64,000 nt of DNA from JALYGJ01 sp963781705 (lineage in GTDB: Bacteria > Chloroflexota > Limnocylindria > Limnocylindrales > CSP1-4). Location: assembly GCA_963781705.1 (NCBI GenBank), contig CAWAGP010000001.1, positions 558,001-622,000 on the forward strand, given 5' to 3'. The notes beneath the pieces are model-generated. The model ran no database searches and had not been told where the DNA came from. It worked only from the letters and a program-made list of their open reading frames with translations. Shown piece after piece: positions 58,268 to 64,000 of the stretch. The position numbers were made by a program, and so were the translations under genes. Every line of letters begins with the position of its first letter. Within the stretch, counting starts at the first letter, position 1.

Positions 58268-59220
58268 GGTCGCGGCAGCTCCGGGATGGGCACCTTCGAG
58301 AGGACCTCGGCGGCGACGCGTTCTTCGGTCGCCCCGCGCAGCTCGCGATCGACGTCGAGCAGCAGCCGGTGGGCGAGCACGGCCGGCGCGATCGCGGCAA
58401 CGTCGTCGGGCAGCACGAAGGCGCGTCCTTCGAGGTACGCCCACGCCTGGCTGGCGCGGTACAGCGCGACGCTCGCACGGGGACTGGCGCCCAGCCGCAG
58501 GTCGGCGTGCTCGCGCGTCTGACGGACCACCTCGACGATGTAGCGGCCGACCTGCTCGCTGACGTCCACCGAGCGGACCCGCTCGCGTAGCAGGCGCACG
58601 CGCGCGGCATCGGCCACGGCCGTCACCTGGTCGAGCGGCTCGGCCGCCTGCTGGTATCGGCCGGCGATGAGCAGCTCCGCATCGGCGCTGGGGTAGCCGA
58701 GTGAGACGCGCAGCAGGAAGCGGTCGAGCTGCGCCTCGGGCAGCGAGAACGTCCCCTCGAGCTCGATCGGGTTCTCCGTGGCGAGCACCAGGAAGGGGTC
58801 GGGCAGCGGGCGTGTCTCGATATCGGCCGTGACCTGGCGCTCCTGCATTGCCTCGAGCAGCGCAGATTGGGTGCGCGGCGTGGCCCGGTTGATCTCGTCG
58901 ACCAGCAGCACGTTGGTGAAGATGGGCCCGGGCACGAAGCGGAAAGTGCCGCCTTCGTAGATGTTGCTGCCGGTAACGTCGCCGGGCAGCAGGTCGGGTG
59001 TTCCCTGCACCCGCGCGAACTGCAGGTCAAGAGCACGGGCGAACGCGCGCGCGAGCGTCGTCTTGCCGGTCCCCGGTACGTCCTCGATGAGGGCATGTCC
59101 GTCGGCCAGCAACGCCACGGCCAGCAGTCGCAGCGGGCGTTCCATGGCGACCACGGCACTGCCCACCGACGCGGCCAGCGCCGCCCAGAACTGTTCCCCG
59201 TCCGTATGGCGCGGGTTCAC
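58264..59220 (-). CDS. MoxR-family AAA+ ATPase
   Basis: 318 residues from GTG 59220. AAA+ motifs are complete: Walker A LIEDVPGTGKTTLARAFARA, Walker B VLLVDEINRATPRTQSALLE, sensor 1 LVLATENPIELEGTFSLPEA, Arg finger region QLDRFLLRVSLGYP, and the C-terminal sensor 2 (LGASPRASVALYRASQAWAY). MoxR ATPases act in folding or activating partner VWA proteins such as the DUF58 protein that follows. The upstream start is 163 bases from the divergent methyltransferase gene, enough for both promoters. Confidence 0.93.
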   Translation of the reverse strand: MNPRHTDGEQFWAALAASVGSAVVAMERPLRLLAVALLADGHALIEDVPGTGKTTLARAFARALDLQFARVQGTPDLLPGDVTGSNIYEGGTFRFVPGPIFTNVLLVDEINRATPRTQSALLEAMQERQVTADIETRPLPDPFLVLATENPIELEGTFSLPEAQLDRFLLRVSLGYPSADAELLIAGRYQQAAEPLDQVTAVADAARVRLLRERVRSVDVSEQVGRYIVEVVRQTREHADLRLGASPRASVALYRASQAWAYLEGRAFVLPDDVAAIAPAVLAHRLLLDVDRELRGATEERVAAEVLSKVPIPELPRP

Positions 59221-59383
59221 GGCCGCGGTGCCGCTTCCGGGTTGCCCGTCACGTCCACGTCATTGCCCTCCTGCGGCCGCCGACGCGGCCTTCGCGGCGC
59301 GGCCGAAACCGCGCCATGGACATCCTGACCGTAACTGGTCGATCGTGCGCCGGCTTTCGGCGCGCCTGTGCGAGCATGCGCCC

Positions 59384-60169
59384 ATGGACAAGCAGGATGC
59401 GCTACCCGAACACGTCCGGCGCAATCGGGCGTACTGGGACGAGATGGCCCACGAGTGGGTCGAGTCCGGCCGCGCGGCGTGGTCAAGCGACGAGCCGTAC
59501 TGGGGCATCTGGCGCATTCCCGAGTCGAAGGTGCATCTGCTGCCGGACGACGTGCGCGGCATGGACGTCATCGAGCTGGGCTGCGGGACGGGCTACGTGT
59601 CGGCCTGGCTGGCGCGCCGTGGCGCGCGGCCGGTGGGCATCGACAACTCACCCAAGCAGTTGGAGACCGCGCACCTCTTCCAGCAGGAGTTCGGGCTCGA
59701 CTTCCCGCTGCTGCTGGGCAATGCCGAGAGCGTTCTGCTGCCGGACGCCAGCTTCGACCTGGCCATCTCCGAATACGGCGCGGCGATCTGGGCCGACCCT
59801 TACAGCTGGATCCCTGAAGCGGCGCGCCTGCTGCGCCCGGGTGGTCGGTTGGTGTTCGTGACCAACGGCACGCTGATCATGCTCACCATGCCCGACCTGG
59901 AGGTGGACGGGCCGGCGACCGAGCGCATGATCCGGCCCTATTTCGGTATGCACCGCTTCGAGTGGCCCGACTCGGACGGAGTCGAGTTCCACCTGGGCTA
60001 CGGCGACTGGATCAGGCTGCTGCACGCCAGCGGCTTCGAGATCGAGGACCTGGTCGAGTTCAGCCCGGAGGCGGATGCCATCGCGTCGAGCCGCTTTCAG
60101 TGGGTCACTCCCGAATGGGCGCATAAGTGGCCCAGCGAGCAGGCCTGGAAGGCGCGCAAGAAGGCCTGA
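59384..60169 (+). CDS. Class I SAM-dependent methyltransferase
   Basis: 261 residues from ATG 59384. The SAM motif I is VIELGCGTGYVSAWLARRGA; the following acidic motif II is PVGIDNSPKQLETAHL, and motif III/IV are NAESVLLPDASFDLAISEYG and AARLLRPGGRLVFVTNG. The N-terminal lead YWDEMAHEWVESGRAAWSSD and the aromatic C-terminus are like ubiquinone/menaquinone-type or UbiE-like small-molecule enzymes, but the substrate is unclear. No neighbour shows the pathway. Confidence 0.88.
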   Translation: MDKQDALPEHVRRNRAYWDEMAHEWVESGRAAWSSDEPYWGIWRIPESKVHLLPDDVRGMDVIELGCGTGYVSAWLARRGARPVGIDNSPKQLETAHLFQQEFGLDFPLLLGNAESVLLPDASFDLAISEYGAAIWADPYSWIPEAARLLRPGGRLVFVTNGTLIMLTMPDLEVDGPATERMIRPYFGMHRFEWPDSDGVEFHLGYGDWIRLLHASGFEIEDLVEFSPEADAIASSRFQWVTPEWAHKWPSEQAWKARKKA

Positions 60170-60173
60170 CCAG

Positions 60174-60578
60174 CTAGCCGAGCATCGCCAGGAATTCGGC
60201 AGGCGTCTTCACCGGCAGCGAGCCTGCGAGATCGGTTAGGTGCCCATCGCCCGAAACCAGGAGCGCGTGCTCGGCAGCCGCCAGCGTGATCAGGTAGTCA
60301 TCGTCCGGATCCGCGCTGCGCAGTGGCGGTTCCGACGAGGGATCCTGGGCGAGTTCGGCCAAGCGGGCGAGCAGGTCGACGAATGCCTCGGCGTCCTGCG
60401 CACGTATGAGTCGGGAAATCTTCGGATAGCGGAGCACCCGCCGAAGCTCCTCGAGAAGCGCCGGCGACACGATCAGATCGAAAGCGCCCGACTGCCATTC
60501 CAGGATCAGCCGCGCCGGAGTCCCCCGCGGCGCGAGGATGGCCGATACAAAGACGTTGACGTCGAGGACCGCGCGCAT
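60174..60578 (-). CDS. PIN-domain toxin
   Basis: 134 residues from ATG 60578, 13 bases after the antitoxin stop. PIN fold: MRAVLDVNVFVSAILAPRG (first Asp), LLEELRRVLRYPKI (Glu), SADPDDDYLITLAAAEHALL (Asp cluster) and LVSGDGHLTDL. The four acidic residues that bind Mg2+ are present, so it should be a ribonuclease. It belongs to the putative toxin (VapC-like, COG1569) group. Pairs with the RHH gene upstream. Confidence 0.9.
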   Translation of the reverse strand: MRAVLDVNVFVSAILAPRGTPARLILEWQSGAFDLIVSPALLEELRRVLRYPKISRLIRAQDAEAFVDLLARLAELAQDPSSEPPLRSADPDDDYLITLAAAEHALLVSGDGHLTDLAGSLPVKTPAEFLAMLG

Positions 60579-60591
60579 CGAGCAGCGTCGC

Positions 60592-60816
60592 TCAGGAGCG
60601 TGAGCTGTGCTGCGCCTCGAGGGCCAGCGCCATCGCCTGCTCTTCGTCCATGTCGTTCGTCCCCCAGAGGCGTTCGAGTACGTCCAGGCCAAGGTCGCGG
60701 CGCAGCGCCTCCTCGATCACGTCCAAATCGCCCTTACCCTCCCGTGCGGCACGCACCTTGATAGCGCGGAGGACGTCCTGATCGATCGTCAGCGTCGTTC
60801 GAACCTTCTGCATCAA
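60592..60816 (-). CDS. Ribbon-helix-helix antitoxin
   Basis: 74 residues. The N-terminus MMQKVRTTLTIDQDVLRAIK is a classic RHH strand and helix, DNA-binding as a dimer. The acidic C-terminal part (LWGTNDMDEEQAMALALEAQ) is likely to wrap the PIN toxin. It lies upstream of the toxin by 13 bases, the usual order of vapBC-like pairs. It probably represses its own operon. Confidence 0.88.
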   Translation of the reverse strand: MMQKVRTTLTIDQDVLRAIKVRAAREGKGDLDVIEEALRRDLGLDVLERLWGTNDMDEEQAMALALEAQHSSRS

Positions 60817-60883
60817 CGCATCATAACATCAAGATGCTTGCCTACGTCATGTTGGTGTTCTCCGCACGGACCAAGTAAAGCGT

Positions 60884-60909
60884 GCTTGACATTACGTCGC
60901 ATGTCAAGC
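60884..60909. promoter_or_regulatory. 9-bp dyad operator overlapping the XRE gene promoter
   Basis: GCTTGACAT and ATGTCAAGC are exact reverse complements separated by 8 bases. TTGACA within the left arm could be the -35 box, with a -10-like TACCTT 17 bases on. It ends 13 bases before the ATG of the XRE regulator, consistent with autorepression. Confidence 0.6.
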
Positions 60910-60922
60910 TACCTTTCCATCG

Positions 60923-61126
60923 ATGCGTAACGACGTGCGAGCGCTGAGGGCGGCGAGGAACCTGCGACAAGAGGACCTCGCCAAGGCGTTGCGCGTGTCG
61001 CGCCAGACCGTGAACGCGATCGAAACCGGCCGCTACCTCCCGTCGCTGCCCCTGGCGCTCGCGCTCGCGCGTTTCTTCGGCAAGCCGGTGGAGGAGCTGT
61101 TTCATGGAGACGACGATGACCAATAA
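60923..61126 (+). CDS. Small XRE/Cro-like transcriptional regulator
   Basis: 67 residues, nearly all HTH: RALRAARNLRQEDLAKALRV, SRQTVNAIETGRYLPSLPLA, LALARFFGKPVEELFHGDD. This compact type (YozG-like) commonly sits before a small membrane protein gene and controls it. The dyad at 60884-60909 is the likely operator. Its 3' end overlaps the next gene by 23 bases. Confidence 0.93.
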   Translation: MRNDVRALRAARNLRQEDLAKALRVSRQTVNAIETGRYLPSLPLALALARFFGKPVEELFHGDDDDQ

Positions 61127-61493
61127 GTGGGCCACGACCGCCGTCGCATTGGTGCTGGCGGTGCTCATGTTCGTGGCATTCGCGATCGGGGGACAGCCCC
61201 TGCTCGGGTTGGGAGCGTTCGCCGTTGTGGCGGTCTATGGCGGCGTGCTGCTGGTCCTGGGCGGCCGCAACGAGACGATCGCTGTCCTAGCCGGCCGGCC
61301 GGCAGACGAGCGATTGGCCGGTTTCAACATCGTTGCCACCGCGGTCGCGGGAACGGTCGCCGTCGCCGTGGCGATCGCCGGCTTCCTGTGGGCGGTCGCC
61401 CGCGGCGACACTGGCTACGACTTCGCCCTGGTGGCGGCTACCGGCGGAATCGGCTACCTCGTCGCCATCATCTGGCTCCGCTGGCGCGGCTGA
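61104..61493 (+). CDS. Four-helix membrane protein paired with the XRE regulator
   Basis: 129 residues from ATG 61104, with GGAGGAG 9 bases before it; ATG 61116 is an alternative. Four hydrophobic helices (about 14-35, 39-57, 78-97, 106-126) are separated by short loops. The loop after helix 2 has GGRNETIAVLAGRPADERLA, which resembles DUF2178-like membrane proteins that are regularly found with small XRE regulators. Function unknown; perhaps a target of the regulator. Confidence 0.8.
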   Translation: METTMTNKWATTAVALVLAVLMFVAFAIGGQPLLGLGAFAVVAVYGGVLLVLGGRNETIAVLAGRPADERLAGFNIVATAVAGTVAVAVAIAGFLWAVARGDTGYDFALVAATGGIGYLVAIIWLRWRG

Positions 61494-61522
61494 TCAGTCG
61501 GTCCGAATTGCGTCTGCGCCGC

Positions 61523-64000
61523 TCAGGGCCGCCACTCGTAGTGGTACACCCAGGTGTCGTAGGCGAGCGAGCCGCCGCCAGACACGCTGATCTCAAGCGC
61601 GTCGCCAGTGAACTGACCGTGGGCTGGGAAAGCCCAACTCAACGACGCGGAACCGGAGCCACGGGAACAGGTGACAGTAACGTCCCATTCGCTGGGGCCG
61701 TAGAACTGATTCTGACCGGCCTCGGTCCACTCGGCCCATGCGCTCACGCCCGCGGCCCAGACTTCGTTGATGTCGCCGCTGCAGGTCCCGGCGGCCGATA
61801 AGGTCGACGTCCAGGTGTCGCCTGGCGCCGCGCTGGCCGGGGGCGGTCCCCAGGATACGGAGGACTCATAGTGAAGGTACGGCGGCCCGTCGTAGTTGTA
61901 GAGGACGGCGATCCGGCCGCTGGACGAGTCGACCGTCAGCTTCTCACCGGGCTTGTCGTACGACGAGGCGAATGGGCCGCTATCCCGCTCGGTCGAGGTC
62001 AAAACCCACTGGCCGCCCGTCGCTGCGGTGGCGGTTGCCATTGGCCCGACGGTGACGCGCCTCCGGGCAAAATCGACATAACTCCAGTCGCGCACCTGGT
62101 TGGACGCCTCCGTGTGCGTCCAGTTCTGCTGGGAGAAGTAGATGCTGAAACCGACGTCGTTGTCGCCTGGAACCAGAGAGATGGCAAGTGCCTGATTCCC
62201 TAACCGTTGGCTACCGCCACCACTGCCGATCTTGGTTGTCCCGCGGAACGCGGTGGCGCCGGTGAAGTCGACGTCGGCTGGACCCACGACCGCGACCCAG
62301 AGTGCTGGCGTTTCAGTCGTGTATCCATCAGTCAGCTCATTCCAGGCCCGGTGCTCCTCGTCGTACGCCATGACCTTGTAGTCGGGGAACACGCCATTGC
62401 CGATCGTCCCGGCATCGAACGCCGCCCAGTCGGCGGCCAGAGTGGACCAGTCCACCATGGCCGTCTTCGCCTTGTACGCGAAGTTCGTGTATGACACCTC
62501 GTCCCCTTGCGCGATCGCGGTCGCGCTAGCGCCCGACGAGTAGGTCCCGAACTTGCCGCTCGTGGCATTGAACGGGATCAGCCGCCACGCTGCGGGAAAG
62601 TTGGGGTCGGCGACGAAGATGCCGCTCGGCGCCACGCGGTAGGCCAGGATCGCGTGGAGATGACTGTCCTGCGCGTCGCCGATTGACACGAGCTGCGGCT
62701 CGCCGGTGACCGCAATCGAGTAGCGGAAGGCATCGTACTGGAGTGCGTCGAAACCCAGGCCGCGCCAGCTGTAGAAGAAATCGTCGAGCTTGCTCGTGTC
62801 AGCACCTGACTGCGTATACGCCTGGTACTGGCCGTGGGCGACGCTCGCCAGGCGGTAGCCGTCCGAGTCGTCCTGCCACAGGGACGGCGTCTTCTCACTG
62901 CCGTTGTTGTCGAACAGGCCATACAGCGGTGAGGCTCCTTCCTTCAGGCGCCGCTCGATGTAGTACCAGGCCTCGGTCAGCACCTGGCCGGCGCAGTGGC
63001 CGTTCTTCGCGATGAAGGAGCCGTAGTTGGCGAACTGCCAGTCGTCCACCCCGGGCCGGAAGCCGGAGTCGATCGTCGCCGGCAGGCGCGCCTTCTTGAC
63101 CAGGCTCGCGAACCAGCTGGAGAAGTGCTGGGTCGCGACCGTGACCGATGTGCCGTCTTCGGCCAGCAGCGGCATACCCTCGAGGCGGCCGGCGTCGTCG
63201 TAGAAGAAGCCCATGGCGAACGAGTCGTCGGGGATGACCGCGGGGATCTTCAGCGTCACCGGTAAGGGCGCCATGCCCTCCGCGCCGGAGATGGTGTAGA
63301 GCGGCGAGATGGGAGTCACCAGGTCGCCGAAGCTCGAGCTGGTGATCGGCTGGGCACTTAACTGCAGCGTCGCGCCGGGCCAGGCGCCCGCGGGGATGTC
63401 GATCTTGAGGCCGTCCCAGGGCTGCCCCGAAGCCGAGACTGTCGTCGAGGCGCCGTCCGCGCCCACGCTGATGGCCTGGACGGGCGACGAGTCGCCCAGG
63501 GTCAGCGTTCCGGTGACCGGTGTCGCGAGGTTGTCGATCGGCGGCGGGGACTCGACCGGGCCGCTCGGTACATTCGGCTCGTCGATCGCCAGCGGGCTCG
63601 CGGCGGGGTCCGGTGGTGGGAGGCTGCCCAGTGCGAGTCCGGTGTCGGCCGGGCTGGTCGCACCGGGGAGAGCGCCGGGGAGCTTGATGATCCCGCTGCC
63701 CACGGCGCCCACCGCCAGCACGATCACGGTCGCCAGCGCCACGATGACGAGCACCATCGGCCGCTGCGAGCTCGGTCGGCCGGCGACCGGCGGGCCGGCA
63801 TATGACGGGCCGGGCCCCGGCGGCGGCGGGACCGGCGCAGGGCTCGACCAGCTGGGCATGGCCGCCGGCGGCGGAGCAGCCGGCGGCAGGGCGGACGGCG
63901 GACCCGCAACGCCCGGGGCCGCGTCGCCTACCGGGGCAGGTGGCGGGCCGGTCGGCGCACCGCAGTTCCAGCACGCGGGCACGCCGGGCGGGTGCGGAGC
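61523..64000 (-). CDS. Membrane-anchored probable papain-like cysteine peptidase with zinc-ribbon N-terminus (may run past the edge)
   Basis: At least 819 residues; the frame is open to the right edge, and GTG 63982 is the first start inside. The N-terminus has CWNCG, half of a zinc ribbon, then a Pro-rich stretch and a membrane helix near 76-98 (MVLVIVALATVIVLAVGAVG). Outside lies a ZU5-like beta domain (about 155-250: GLKIDIPAGAWPGATLQLSA, SPLYTISGAEGMAPLPVTLK). Next is a peptidase-like domain: NGHCAGQVLTEAWYYIERRL supplies Cys, DSHLHAILAYRV His, and FVADPNFPAAW Asp/Asn, the papain-fold order. The C-terminal half is beta-rich and unassigned. Substrate unknown. Confidence 0.65.
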   Translation of the reverse strand, partial: APHPPGVPACWNCGAPTGPPPAPVGDAAPGVAGPPSALPPAAPPPAAMPSWSSPAPVPPPPGPGPSYAGPPVAGRPSSQRPMVLVIVALATVIVLAVGAVGSGIIKLPGALPGATSPADTGLALGSLPPPDPAASPLAIDEPNVPSGPVESPPPIDNLATPVTGTLTLGDSSPVQAISVGADGASTTVSASGQPWDGLKIDIPAGAWPGATLQLSAQPITSSSFGDLVTPISPLYTISGAEGMAPLPVTLKIPAVIPDDSFAMGFFYDDAGRLEGMPLLAEDGTSVTVATQHFSSWFASLVKKARLPATIDSGFRPGVDDWQFANYGSFIAKNGHCAGQVLTEAWYYIERRLKEGASPLYGLFDNNGSEKTPSLWQDDSDGYRLASVAHGQYQAYTQSGADTSKLDDFFYSWRGLGFDALQYDAFRYSIAVTGEPQLVSIGDAQDSHLHAILAYRVAPSGIFVADPNFPAAWRLIPFNATSGKFGTYSSGASATAIAQGDEVSYTNFAYKAKTAMVDWSTLAADWAAFDAGTIGNGVFPDYKVMAYDEEHRAWNELTDGYTTETPALWVAVVGPADVDFTGATAFRGTTKIGSGGGSQRLGNQALAISLVPGDNDVGFSIYFSQQNWTHTEASNQVRDWSYVDFARRRVTVGPMATATAATGGQWVLTSTERDSGPFASSYDKPGEKLTVDSSSGRIAVLYNYDGPPYLHYESSVSWGPPPASAAPGDTWTSTLSAAGTCSGDINEVWAAGVSAWAEWTEAGQNQFYGPSEWDVTVTCSRGSGSASLSWAFPAHGQFTGDALEISVSGGGSLAYDTWVYHYEWRP

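Overview
The window is about 64 kb of very GC-rich, densely packed bacterial chromosome. Gene content fits a high-GC, probably aerobic or facultative member of the Chloroflexota (Limnocylindria/Ellin6529-like). The pointers are a CtaA-CtaB fusion, an aa3-type oxidase with extra cupredoxin domains, a group-3b-type hydrogenase iron-sulfur subunit beside a cNMP-binding protein, class 1B PyrD with PyrK, YkcB-like GT39 enzymes, and many GTG starts with ATGA/GTGA/TGATG couplings. The taxonomic placement is inference; no rRNA is present.

Layout. 1-9.8 kb, mostly minus strand: a truncated hydrogenase iron-sulfur subunit with its cNMP-binding partner, a VIT/CCC1 metal transporter, a GT39 glycosyltransferase, a D-threonine-aldolase-like PLP enzyme (plus strand), and an operon pairing a soluble PRC/MgtE-N/CBS protein with an atypical Nramp transporter, then an alanine-dehydrogenase-like protein. 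9.9-15.7 kb: a minus-strand signalling/redox cluster with a ferredoxin-class III cyclase fusion translationally coupled to a giant ATP-binding LuxR regulator, a ferritin-like protein and a UBP-type zinc finger. 16-19 kb: a frameshifted GAF-GGDEF gene, a PAS-GGDEF cyclase and an OsmC protein. 19.5-27 kb: a large secreted DUF11 protein, tRNA-Gly(CCC), a two-component system, small membrane proteins and a lone cytochrome b. 27-34 kb: lipB, a GalT-like protein, an ECF sigma factor with its anti-sigma factor, pyrR-pyrB, and a GNAT acetyltransferase. 34-36.3 kb: an XRE regulator and a complete IS481-family insertion. 36.5-40.3 kb: two unknown genes and pyrK-pyrD-pyrE. 40.3-50 kb: cytochrome c oxidase assembly and structural genes (a CX4C lipoprotein, ctaAB, ctaG, ctaC, ctaD, ctaE, a COX4-like protein, a TlpA-like protein). 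50-64 kb: a MITE-like repeat and initiator tRNA, lipase and S9 peptidase, ribokinase, a fluoride riboswitch with crcB and DUF190, the MoxR-DUF58-DUF4129 operon, a methyltransferase, a PIN/RHH toxin-antitoxin pair, an XRE-membrane protein pair, and a membrane-anchored probable cysteine peptidase running to the right edge.

How the genes work together. De novo pyrimidine synthesis is represented by pyrR, pyrB, pyrK, pyrD and pyrE (pyrC and carAB are not in the window), split by regulators and the IS481 copy. The respiratory block holds heme A synthesis, copper delivery (CtaG) and the oxidase subunits, followed by blue-copper and thioredoxin-like maturation or electron-transfer proteins. The most intriguing parts are the ferredoxin-cyclase/LAL pair, the MgtE-sensor/Nramp operon with a structured leader, the palindromic in-frame insertion in pyrK, and the fused cupredoxins of the oxidase operon.
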